A stretch of 32,547 nt of DNA from Rhodocyclales bacterium (GTDB taxonomy: Bacteria > Pseudomonadota > Gammaproteobacteria > Burkholderiales > Rhodocyclaceae): positions 1-32,547 of the forward strand of contig PQAF01000036.1 of assembly GCA_003105015.1 (NCBI GenBank), given 5' to 3'. A program made the position numbers and the translations under genes. Below the pieces are notes generated by a model, which saw only the letters and a list, made by a program, of their open reading frames with translations, did no database searches and was not told where the DNA came from. Positions 25,806-32,547 of the stretch are shown piece by piece; the first letter of the stretch is position 1; every line of letters starts with the position of its first letter.

Positions 25806-25825
25806 GGCGGCAGTAATCTGCCGCC
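25806..25825 (+). promoter_or_regulatory. Hairpin abutting the fliO start codon
   Basis: GGCGGCAG (25806-25813) and CTGCCGCC (25818-25825) form a perfect 8-bp stem with a TAAT loop, ending at the base before the fliO ATG. No Shine-Dalgarno sequence is visible. Such a structure could restrain initiation; function is inferred. Confidence 0.5.
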
Positions 25826-26239
25826 ATGCGCAAATTGCTCGCCTCCGTCCTTGCCGCCCTGCCGGGCCTCGTCCTGGCGCAGGCGGCCCCCGCCGCCGTG
25901 CCGGACGCCGGCGCCAGCCTGCTCCAGGTGTTCCTCGGCCTCGGCGTCGTCATTGCCGCCCTGGTCGGCAGCCTCTGGCTGCTCAAGCGCCTGTCGTCCC
26001 CGCAGGGCGCCGCCGCCGGCACCCTGCGCATCATCGCCGGCACCTCGGTCGGGCCGCGCGAGCGGGTGCTGCTGCTGGAAGTCGAGGACACCTGGCTGGT
26101 GGTCGGCGTCGCCCCGGGGCAGGTGAACGCCCTGCACCAGATGCCCAAGGGCACGCTCGCGGCCGCACCGCCCGCCCAGCCCGGCAAGGACTTCGGCGCC
26201 CGGCTGAAACAGGTTCTGGAGCGCAGGAATGCACGCTAG
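25826..26239 (+). CDS. fliO: Flagellar export-apparatus assembly protein FliO
   Basis: A 137-residue membrane protein with a probable signal sequence (1-19, [19 protein letters not shown]), one membrane helix (about 32-54, [22 protein letters not shown]) and the FliO cytoplasmic domain with [20 protein letters not shown] and [17 protein letters not shown]. FliO helps FliP assemble into the export gate. Its last 11 bases overlap fliP. The leader contains the repeat cluster and a hairpin next to the ATG. Confidence 0.93.
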   Translation: MRKLLASVLAALPGLVLAQAAPAAVPDAGASLLQVFLGLGVVIAALVGSLWLLKRLSSPQGAAAGTLRIIAGTSVGPRERVLLLEVEDTWLVVGVAPGQVNALHQMPKGTLAAAPPAQPGKDFGARLKQVLERRNAR

Positions 26240-26969
26240 GAAGCGCCTCGCGCTCGGGCTGCTGCTGACCGCCTCCTTCGCCGCCCAGGCCCAGGGCCTG
26301 CCGGCGCTCACCAGCACGCCGTCCGCCGGCGGCGGCCAGACCTACACGCTGTCGATCCAGACGCTGCTGTTCATCACGTCGCTCTCCTTCCTGCCGGCGA
26401 TCGTGCTCATGATGACGTCGTTCACGCGCATCATCATCGTGCTCTCGCTGCTGCGCCACGCCCTCGGCACGCAAACCTCGCCGCCCAACCAGGTGATGGT
26501 CGGCCTGGCCCTGTTCCTCACCTTCTTCGTCATGGCACCGGTGACCGAGAAGATCTACGCCGACGCCTACCAGCCGATGGCGGAGAACAGGATCGGCTTC
26601 AACGAGGCGCTGGAGCGCGGCGCGGTGCCGCTGAAGGCCTTCATGCTGAAGCAGACGCGCACGGCCGACCTCGCCCTGTTCTCGCGCATCGGCAACGCGC
26701 CGAAGGTGGACCGCGCCGAGGACCTGCCGATGCGCATCCTCATCCCGGCCTTCGTCACCTCGGAGCTGAAGACCGCCTTCCAGATCGGCTTCATCGTCTT
26801 CATCCCCTTCCTCATCATCGACATGGTGGTGGCGAGCGTGCTGATGTCGATGGGCATGATGATGATGTCGCCGGTGATCGTCTCGCTGCCGTTCAAGATC
26901 ATGCTGTTCGTGCTGGTGGACGGCTGGAACCTGGTCATCGGCTCCATCGTGCAGAGCTTCGGAACATGA
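26229..26969 (+). CDS. fliP: Flagellar export gate protein FliP
   Basis: A 246-residue polytopic protein with a cleavable signal peptide (about 1-21, ending AAQAQG), the conserved [24 protein letters not shown] region, [12 protein letters not shown], and the C-terminal helices with [20 protein letters not shown]. FliP5 with FliQ4 and FliR1 forms the export channel in the inner membrane. Length is normal. The gap before fliQ is 118 bases and contains two strong hairpins, unusual within this compact gene set. Confidence 0.97.
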   Translation: MHARKRLALGLLLTASFAAQAQGLPALTSTPSAGGGQTYTLSIQTLLFITSLSFLPAIVLMMTSFTRIIIVLSLLRHALGTQTSPPNQVMVGLALFLTFFVMAPVTEKIYADAYQPMAENRIGFNEALERGAVPLKAFMLKQTRTADLALFSRIGNAPKVDRAEDLPMRILIPAFVTSELKTAFQIGFIVFIPFLIIDMVVASVLMSMGMMMMSPVIVSLPFKIMLFVLVDGWNLVIGSIVQSFGT

Positions 26970-26984
26970 CAGCCTATCCCCTCT

Positions 26985-27036
26985 CCCCTTTCCCGTGGAA
27001 AGGGGTAACGACGGTTCAGCTGCGCAAAGCGCAGCT
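26985..27036. repeat. Two tandem hairpins in the fliP-fliQ gap
   Basis: The first hairpin is CCCCTTTCC/GGAAAGGGG with a three-base loop (26985-27005, 9 bp perfect). The second is AGCTGCGC/GCGCAGCT with an AAA loop (27018-27036, 8 bp perfect). Neither is followed by a T-run. They may be REP-like intergenic elements or mRNA processing/stability structures that alter fliQR expression. The identity is not known. Confidence 0.6.
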
Positions 27037-27087
27037 TCCGGGTCCTGACTTGCTGCCTCCTTGGGGCGGCCCTGCGGAGACAGCCCC

Positions 27088-27357
27088 ATGACTCCCTCCA
27101 CCGTCGTCGAACTCGGCCGCGTCGCCATCGAGGTCACCCTGCTGGTGGCCACGCCGATGTTCCTCGCCGCCCTCGTCACCGGCCTGGTAGTCAGCATCTT
27201 CCAGGCCGCCACGCAGATCAACGAGATGACCCTCACCTTCGTGCCGAAGCTGGTCGCCATGTTCGTCACCCTGGTGGTCGCCGGTCCGTGGATGCTGACT
27301 TTGCTCACCGACTACATGCGCCGTCTGTTCGAGAGCATCCCGGCCCTCATCGGATAA
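27088..27357 (+). CDS. fliQ: Flagellar export gate protein FliQ
   Basis: An 89-residue protein of standard FliQ length with two membrane helices (about 12-37 and 50-75), including TGLVVSIFQAATQINEMTLTFVPKLVA. It forms part of the FliPQR export gate. ATG 27088 is chosen because it yields MTPSTVVELGRVAIEV, the family start, and lies eight bases after GGAG. fliR begins four bases after the stop. Confidence 0.96.
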   Translation: MTPSTVVELGRVAIEVTLLVATPMFLAALVTGLVVSIFQAATQINEMTLTFVPKLVAMFVTLVVAGPWMLTLLTDYMRRLFESIPALIG

Positions 27358-27361
27358 TCCC

Positions 27362-28150
27362 GTGCTGAGCATCACCGACGCCCAGCTCGAGGCTTGGATC
27401 GCCGCATTCATGTTCCCGCTGGCGCGGGTGCTCGGCCTCGTCGCCACCGCGCCGGTGTTCAACAACGCCTCGCTGCCGATGCGCGTCAAGCTGCTCCTCG
27501 GCGTGGCCGTGTCGCTCGCCGTGGCGCCCATGCTGCCGCCCCTGCCGCCGGTCGCCCCGGCGTCGTGGACCGGGCTGGCCGTCTTCCTCCAGCAGGGCCT
27601 GATCGGCATCGCGCTGGGCTTCACCATGCGCATCGTCTTCGCCGGCGTCGACCTCGCCGGCGAACTGATCGGCCTGCAGATGGGCCTCGGCTTCGCCGTT
27701 TTCTACGATCCGCAGAACGCCGGCCAGTCGCCCATCGTGGCGGAACTGGTCGGGCTGCTCGCGCTGCTGTTCTTCCTCGCCCTGAACGGGCACCTGATGA
27801 TGCTGGCGCTGCTGGCGGAGAGCTTCACCGCGCTGCCGATCGGGCTCTCGCCGTTTCCCGCCGGCTGGGAAACCCTGCTGCGCTGGGCGGCCGCCATCTT
27901 CTCGATCGGCGTGCTGCTGGCGCTGCCGCTCATCAGCGCCCTGCTTGTCGCCAACATCGGGCTGGGCGTGCTCACCAAAGTGGCGCCGACGCTCAACCTC
28001 TTCGCCGTCGGCTTTCCCGTCACCCTGATGGCCGGCTTCGCCATGCTGGCGCTGTCGATGCCCTACTTCGCGCCGACGCTGGAGAATCTCTTCGTGCAGG
28101 GTTACGACGCGGTGAGCGCCGTGATGCGGGCCGGCGCGGCGGCGCGATGA
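27362..28150 (+). CDS. fliR: Flagellar export gate protein FliR
   Basis: A 262-residue protein with about six hydrophobic helices and the FliR pattern (FMFPLARVLGLVATAPVFNN, GELIGLQMGLGFAVFYDP, MPYFAPTLENLF). A single FliR completes the FliP5Q4R1 gate. It starts with GTG four bases after fliQ, consistent with coupling. flhB does not follow; instead the run ends at a long inverted repeat before convergent genes. Confidence 0.96.
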   Translation: MLSITDAQLEAWIAAFMFPLARVLGLVATAPVFNNASLPMRVKLLLGVAVSLAVAPMLPPLPPVAPASWTGLAVFLQQGLIGIALGFTMRIVFAGVDLAGELIGLQMGLGFAVFYDPQNAGQSPIVAELVGLLALLFFLALNGHLMMLALLAESFTALPIGLSPFPAGWETLLRWAAAIFSIGVLLALPLISALLVANIGLGVLTKVAPTLNLFAVGFPVTLMAGFAMLALSMPYFAPTLENLFVQGYDAVSAVMRAGAAAR

Positions 28151-28162
28151 CGCCCCATTTGA

Positions 28163-28236
28163 ACCACGGCGCGCACGGCGACACGGCGCAAAAACGAGAA
28201 AGCGGCATCTCGCCGTGTCGCCGTGCGCGCCGTGGT
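28163..28236. repeat. 26-bp perfect inverted repeat between convergent genes
   Basis: Arms 28163-28188 and 28211-28236 are complementary at all 26 positions and enclose a 22-base A-rich loop. Each arm carries three spaced copies of CACGGCG or its complement. It lies in the 103-base gap between fliR and the minus-strand lipoprotein gene. Lacking a T-run directly after the stem, it is not a classic terminator. It may still stop transcription from both sides, or be a dispersed repetitive element. Confidence 0.8.
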
Positions 28237-28253
28237 GAACTGCTTTGTCGGTT

Positions 28254-28781
28254 TTACTTTTTGGTGATGCGGATGGTGCCCTCGGCGTAGCGCAGAGCGC
28301 CGATCAGCTCGGACTCGATCCCCTCGGAATAGGCCAGCACGTCGTAGCCGGTGTAGCCGCTCTCGCGGACGATCTGCTCGGCGTTGCGCCGGAACACCCG
28401 GCCGGCCTCGCCGTCGCCGCCGGTGCTGCGGAAGCGCTTCGAGCGCATGGCGATGCTGAAGGTGTCGTCGGACAGCCGCTTCATCTGGCCCTCCCAGTTG
28501 GGCGCGAGGGGGTCGACGAAATAGAAGATCGCCGCGCCGATCAGCATGGTCTCCAGGGAGATGCTGCGATTCGGGGTCAGCTTCAGCTCGGCGTTGGGCA
28601 CGATGGGGTTGGCCGGCACGTTGTAGCGGGTGCTGCCCTTGCTGTCGGTGCCGCGCGAAATCAGCCCTGCATCGAGGGAATCGCTCACGCTTTGCGCCTG
28701 GTGATAGCAGCCGCCGACCAGGAAGGCGGTCGCTGCAAAAGTCAGTCCGCGCAGGACGGCGGGGGTGCGCCGCTCAAACAT
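28254..28781 (-). CDS. Putative lipoprotein of unknown function, coupled to flgL
   Basis: A 175-residue protein that I do not recognise. It starts with a basic segment and hydrophobic stretch ending in a lipobox-like LVGGC with Cys25, so export and lipidation are likely. The rest is soluble and mixed (SLETMLIGAAIFYFVDPLAP, then RVFRRNAEQIVRESGYTGYDV). Its ATG overlaps the flgL stop by eight bases, implying translational coupling with the hook-filament junction genes. The role might be periplasmic or at the outer membrane near the flagellum, but nothing shows this directly. Confidence 0.75.
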   Translation of the reverse strand: MFERRTPAVLRGLTFAATAFLVGGCYHQAQSVSDSLDAGLISRGTDSKGSTRYNVPANPIVPNAELKLTPNRSISLETMLIGAAIFYFVDPLAPNWEGQMKRLSDDTFSIAMRSKRFRSTGGDGEAGRVFRRNAEQIVRESGYTGYDVLAYSEGIESELIGALRYAEGTIRITKK

Positions 28782-30066
28782 AGTTGAACAGCGACAGGTC
28801 CGTCACCCTGAGGAAGGACTTCTGCGCCGCCTCCAGGTAGGCCTGCTCCTGCGTCAGCCGGCTGATCGCCGCGGCATAGTCGAGGTCCTGCAGGCGGGAC
28901 AGGGTCTGCTGGTAGTTCAGGTTGAGGTCCTCGCTGCCGCTGACGAGGGAATCGATTTCGTTCATGCGCGCGCCGATGCCGGCGCGCACGCGGAGGAGGT
29001 TCTCCTCCGCCTGGTCCAGGTTGGCCAGGGCGAGGCCGATGCGGTTGGCCAGCAGCGTGTTGCCGCTGCCGGCGGCGGTGGAGGCCTCCAGGGCGTCGAT
29101 CAGGTTGCCCAGCGTGGCGAACAGGCTCTGGCTGGAACTGGCGTCGAGGTCGAAGGTGTCGCCGTCGGCGGGGTTGCCGGCGATGACGACCTGGGCGCCG
29201 TAGTCGAAGGCCGGCTCGGCGCCCTGGCTCTTCAGGACGATGGCCTGGCCCGGCACGAACACCCGCGGGTACGGCGCCGCGGCGGGCGCCGCGCCGGTCA
29301 GCAGGGAATTGCCGCTGGCGTTGTCAACGATGTCGTAGGTCGTCACCGGCGGCGTGACGCTGCCGTCGACGGCGAAGCGGAGGGTGAAGTCCTTGCTGTT
29401 GCCGGCGGCATTCCACCTGGCCGGGTCCGTCACCGTGCCGGCGTCGATGACGCCGCTGCCGCCGTTGCTGGCGGCAACCGACGTCGTGAAGCTGCCGTTG
29501 CCGTTGCGGATGCGCATGAAGATGTCGTTGCCCGAGTCGCTCACGGCGACCTGGCGCGAGGCGGACACCTGCAGCCGGCGCTGGCCCTCGTCGCCGGCAT
29601 AGACGACGCCCGTGGCCACCGTTCCGGAGAACGGCGTCGTGTCGCCCATGTAGCCGGAGAACAGATGCTGGCCGCTGCCGTCGGTGGCATTGGCCAGGCC
29701 CAGCAGTTCGTCGAAGCGCTGGCGCAGTTCCGTGGCGATGCTGCGCCGGTCGGTGTCGGTCAGCGACCCGCCCCCGCCCTGCACGGCCAGCGTGCGCACG
29801 TTGCGGACCAGTTCGCCGACGGAAACCAGGCGGCCTTCCTCCAGGCCGAGGTTCTCGCCGGCCGCCTTCTGGTTGGTCTGGTAGAGGGCATTGGTGCCCC
29901 TGGCCTGCTCCACCTCCAGCGCGCGCGCGGCGGCGACCGGGTCGTCCGCCGGCGTCAGGATGCGCCGGCCGCTCGCCACCTGCTGCTGGGTGTGCAGCAG
30001 GGACGACGTCTGCTTCTGGATCGACGCCACGCCGGCGTTGAAGATCATGCCGCTGGATACGCGCAT
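28774..30066 (-). CDS. flgL: Hook-filament junction protein FlgL (HAP3)
   Basis: A 430-residue flagellin-like protein. Its N-terminus, MRVSSGMIFNAGVASIQKQ followed by ASGRRILTPADDPVAAARAL, and its C-terminus, with LNYQQTLSRLQDLDYAAAI and SFLRVTDLSLFNYV, are typical. The middle (about 140-320) is variable. FlgL sits between FlgK and the filament. GGAGG lies four bases before the ATG and the gap from flgK is ten bases, so both are probably read from the sigma28 promoter upstream of flgK. Confidence 0.96.
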   Translation of the reverse strand: MRVSSGMIFNAGVASIQKQTSSLLHTQQQVASGRRILTPADDPVAAARALEVEQARGTNALYQTNQKAAGENLGLEEGRLVSVGELVRNVRTLAVQGGGGSLTDTDRRSIATELRQRFDELLGLANATDGSGQHLFSGYMGDTTPFSGTVATGVVYAGDEGQRRLQVSASRQVAVSDSGNDIFMRIRNGNGSFTTSVAASNGGSGVIDAGTVTDPARWNAAGNSKDFTLRFAVDGSVTPPVTTYDIVDNASGNSLLTGAAPAAAPYPRVFVPGQAIVLKSQGAEPAFDYGAQVVIAGNPADGDTFDLDASSSQSLFATLGNLIDALEASTAAGSGNTLLANRIGLALANLDQAEENLLRVRAGIGARMNEIDSLVSGSEDLNLNYQQTLSRLQDLDYAAAISRLTQEQAYLEAAQKSFLRVTDLSLFNYV

Positions 30067-30076
30067 CGTTGCCTCC

Positions 30077-31999
30077 CTATCGTCCCAGGCTGAGCAGGGT
30101 GTCGAACAGCTTGCTGGCGATCTCGATCATTTTCCCGGAGGCCTGGTAGGCCTGCTGGTAGCGCAGCAGGTTGGCGGCCTCCTCGTCGAGGTTCACGCCG
30201 GACATCGACTGCTGCGCGTCCTCCGCCTGCTTGAGGACGCTCTCCTGGGCGGTGGCCGTCACCTGTATCTCGCGCGTCTTGTTGCCGACGTCGCTGACGA
30301 TCTGGGCATAGGCCGACTGGTAGCTGGCGGTGCCGCCGGCCAGCGTCTTGCCCGTCTGCAGTCCGGCCAGCAGCAGCGCATTGCGGTTGTCGGAAACGCC
30401 GGCGCTGTTGGCGGAAATCGTGAACACGTCGCCGGCGGCCGGCGTCCCGCTGATCTGGATGGTCCAGCCGTTGTAGCTGATGCTGCCGCCGGCGGTGAAG
30501 GCGACGTTGGCCGGATTGCCGGTGCCGGTGCCGTTCACGTCGAAGGTCGTCGGCGGATTGTCGAAGGTGATGGTCACCGTCTGCGTCAGGTTGGCGTTCA
30601 CCGGCGGCGGCGCGTTGACGCTGCCGGCGCTGACGCTGCCGGTGCCGGTGTTGGCGTTGCTGGCGGCGGTGCGGATCGGCGCCGCGGCGGCGACGCCGCG
30701 CGCATCGGTCAGCGCCACGGCGATATTGGCGGCAGCGCTGCGCGTCGGCTGGATGAGGAAGGTATCGCCGGCATTGGCCGCGCCGGCGGCGAGGCTGATG
30801 GTGAGGCCCTCCACCGTCTGCGGCAGGGCCGAGGCGGCGAAGATCGTGGCGCTGTCCGACAGGCGGGTCAGCGTGTAGTTGCCGCCGCCGTCGGCGGTCA
30901 GGCGGTAGTCGCTGGCGGTCAGACTGTCGGCGTCGGCGACCGCCACGCCAATTGAAGCGTTGCCGCCGTTGGCCGGCGCGTTCGGGTAGATCACCTGCGG
31001 CGCCGGCGCCGCGAAGAAGTTGCCGCCGATGGCGCCCGTCAGGTCCTGGCCGAGACGGTGCTGGGCGTTGAAGGTCTCGGCCAGCCCCACGGCGATGCGG
31101 CCGAGAGCGTTCTGGGCCGTATCCAGGCTCTCGCGGCGGAAGGCGAGCAGCCCGCCGAGCGTGCCGCCGCTGAGCATGGCTTCCGGCAGGGCGGCGCTGC
31201 CGCCGCCCGGCACAGTGATGCCGACGGTCATGCGCGAGGCGTCCTCGCCGGACTGCATCGTCGCCAGGCCGTAGGACTGGGCGCCGATCACCACGGCCTG
31301 GCCGTTGCCGATGAAGACGCTGAGGCTGCCGTCGGACTCGGTGAGGGTGGAAACGCGCACCTGCTGGTTCAGCTGGGCCACCAGCTGGTCGCGCTGGTCG
31401 AGCAGGTCGTTGGCCGGCTGCGTCGGCCCGGCCGCCTGCGCCAGGATGATGCGCTGGTTCAGCGCGGCGATCTGCGTCGAGTAAGAGTTGATGTCGGCGA
31501 CGGTGCTGGCGAGCTGGGTGTCGACGCCGTCGCGGATCTCGTTGAGGCGGCCGTCGACGCTCTGGAAGCGGCCGACCAGCGCCTGCGCCATCGACAGCAT
31601 CGACTGGCGCGCCGGGATCGACGACGGGTTGGCGGCGACTTCATGCACGCCGCGGAAAAACTCGTTGAAGGCGGAGGACAGGCCGGTGCTCGAGTCGGCC
31701 AGCAAACCGTCGATCTGGCGGATCTGGTCGGCATAGGCGTTCAGCTCCGACAGCCGGGTCTGCGCGGTGAGCGCCTGGTTGGCGAGGAACTGGTTGTAGA
31801 TGCGCTTCACCGTGACCACGTTGGTGCCCTGGCCGAAATAGCCGGCGCCGGTGAACTGCGGCGTGTTGGTGCTCTGGACGGTCTGCTGGCGGTTGTAGCC
31901 GGGCGTGGTGGCGTTGCTGATGTTGTGGCCGGTCGTCAGCAGGCCCGCCTGGGCCGCCGCCAGTCCCGATACGCCGATGTTGAATACGCTAGAGCCCAT
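30077..31999 (-). CDS. flgK: Hook-filament junction protein FlgK (HAP1)
   Basis: A 640-residue protein. Its N-terminal rod/hook motif is VFNIGVSGLAAAQAGLLTTG followed by HNISNATTPGYNRQ. A long central variable region follows (about 320-560, rich in Ala, Thr and Asn). The conserved C-terminal signature is VNLDEEAANLLRYQQAYQAS to the end. It forms the first junction ring on the hook. It is longer than enteric FlgK (about 547), mainly in the middle. A weak GGGAT precedes the ATG. A sigma28 promoter lies 22 bases upstream. Confidence 0.96.
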   Translation of the reverse strand: MGSSVFNIGVSGLAAAQAGLLTTGHNISNATTPGYNRQQTVQSTNTPQFTGAGYFGQGTNVVTVKRIYNQFLANQALTAQTRLSELNAYADQIRQIDGLLADSSTGLSSAFNEFFRGVHEVAANPSSIPARQSMLSMAQALVGRFQSVDGRLNEIRDGVDTQLASTVADINSYSTQIAALNQRIILAQAAGPTQPANDLLDQRDQLVAQLNQQVRVSTLTESDGSLSVFIGNGQAVVIGAQSYGLATMQSGEDASRMTVGITVPGGGSAALPEAMLSGGTLGGLLAFRRESLDTAQNALGRIAVGLAETFNAQHRLGQDLTGAIGGNFFAAPAPQVIYPNAPANGGNASIGVAVADADSLTASDYRLTADGGGNYTLTRLSDSATIFAASALPQTVEGLTISLAAGAANAGDTFLIQPTRSAAANIAVALTDARGVAAAAPIRTAASNANTGTGSVSAGSVNAPPPVNANLTQTVTITFDNPPTTFDVNGTGTGNPANVAFTAGGSISYNGWTIQISGTPAAGDVFTISANSAGVSDNRNALLLAGLQTGKTLAGGTASYQSAYAQIVSDVGNKTREIQVTATAQESVLKQAEDAQQSMSGVNLDEEAANLLRYQQAYQASGKMIEIASKLFDTLLSLGR

Positions 32000-32020
32000 G
32001 TCAGATCCCGCTTTCAGTCG

Positions 32021-32047
32021 TTAACGGCAGGTTTCCGGAAAACTTTC
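32021..32047 (-). promoter_or_regulatory. sigma28 (FliA) promoter of flgKL
   Basis: On the minus strand GAAAGTTT (32040-32047), an 11-base spacer and GCCGTTAA (32021-32028) match the FliA consensus at 14 of 16 positions. The -35 lies just after the flgJ stop codon, so flgK, flgL and the lipoprotein gene can be expressed late, apart from flgJ. Confidence 0.85.
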
Positions 32048-32048
32048 A

Positions 32049-32547
32049 TCAGCCGACCATGCCCGCCCGCAGCGCCTGGCCGCCGATGATGCGCTCCAGC
32101 TTGGCGGCGTACATCGGATCGGTGGCATAGCCGGCCCGCTGCAGGCCGCGGGCGAACCCCGCTGCGTCCTGCTGGTTGAGCACCGCCGCATAGCGGGGAT
32201 TGGAGGTCAGCAGGCTGGCGTAGTCGCGGAAGGCTTCGGCATACGACGAATAGGCGCGGAAGCGCTCCACCGTCTTCTGCGCCACGCCATTCACGTATTC
32301 GGTGGTGGTCGCTTCCGCCACGGCGCCCTGCCAGCCGCGGCCGGCCTTGATGCCGAACAGGTTGTAGGTCGGGGTGCCGTCGGAGAAGCGCAGCTCGGCG
32401 CGGCCCCAGCCGGTTTCCAGGGCCGCCTGGGCGATCATGAAGTGGGCCGGGATGCCGGTGGCGCGGCTGGCTTCGCCGGCCTGCGACCACAGGCGGTTGA
32501 CGAACTCGCGCGCCGGCGCCGGCACGTTGTTCTCCCTCTCCCCGCCC
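32049..32547 (-). CDS. flgJ: Flagellar rod peptidoglycan hydrolase FlgJ, C-terminal part (5' end outside window)
   Basis: Only the last 165 or so residues are visible; the reading frame stays open to the window edge, so the N-terminal rod-cap domain lies outside. The visible part is the glucosaminidase-type domain with IAQAALETGWGR (catalytic Glu in ALETGWG), NLFGIKAGRGWQG, FRAYSSYAEAFRDYASLL and NPRYAAVL. FlgJ opens the peptidoglycan so the rod can pass. It is followed by the sigma28 promoter of flgKL. Confidence 0.93.
   Translation of the reverse strand, partial: GGERENNVPAPAREFVNRLWSQAGEASRATGIPAHFMIAQAALETGWGRAELRFSDGTPTYNLFGIKAGRGWQGAVAEATTTEYVNGVAQKTVERFRAYSSYAEAFRDYASLLTSNPRYAAVLNQQDAAGFARGLQRAGYATDPMYAAKLERIIGGQALRAGMVG

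Overview
The window is a large flagellar and chemosensory-signalling locus from a GC-rich Gram-negative bacterium. Gene content, the RpoN/FliA promoter types and the boxA-type rRNA leader point to a betaproteobacterium, most likely Rhodocyclales or a relative. That taxonomic placement is inference from family resemblance; no search was run. The left 2.4 kb is visibly more A+T-rich than the rest.

Left flank (1-2363): a boxA-like element and a strong sigma70 promoter on the minus strand look like the leader of an rRNA operon lying just outside the window. Upstream of it is an initiator tRNA with its own promoter, then a stand-alone PaaX-type repressor on the plus strand. Two small minus-strand genes follow, a winged-helix protein and an unknown, and then tRNA-Thr(UGT).

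Signalling block (2471-6505): a REC-PAS-histidine kinase, a NarL/LuxR-type response regulator and a GGEEF diguanylate cyclase with an intact I-site form an apparent operon ended by a clear intrinsic terminator.

Filament block (6706-13805): a near-consensus sigma28 promoter drives fliC, followed by flaG, fliD, fliS and fliT. After a pair of REP-like palindromes come a FliK-like gene, a small FlhB-C-domain gene and ycgR. A bidirectional hairpin terminator separates them from convergent fliE.

Regulator/basal-body block: on the minus strand lie flrB, flrC and fliE, with a perfect sigma54 promoter between flrC and fliE. Divergently, fliFGHIJ, then a sigma54-preceded fliK, then fliLMNOPQR encode the MS ring, C ring, export ATPase complex and export gate. 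After a 26-bp perfect inverted repeat, the minus strand carries flgJ (cut by the window edge), a sigma28 promoter, flgK, flgL and a translationally coupled putative lipoprotein gene.

Together the promoters outline a hierarchy: FlrB/FlrC with sigma54 for early/middle genes (fliE, fliK, possibly fliD), then sigma28 for late genes (fliC, flgKL). The diguanylate cyclase and the PilZ protein YcgR put c-di-GMP production and response in the same locus. I found no clearly new multi-gene system. The least explained items are the two heptanucleotide repeat clusters in flagellar intercistronic gaps, the long inverted repeat after fliR, the REP pair with a compensatory base change, and the coupled lipoprotein gene.
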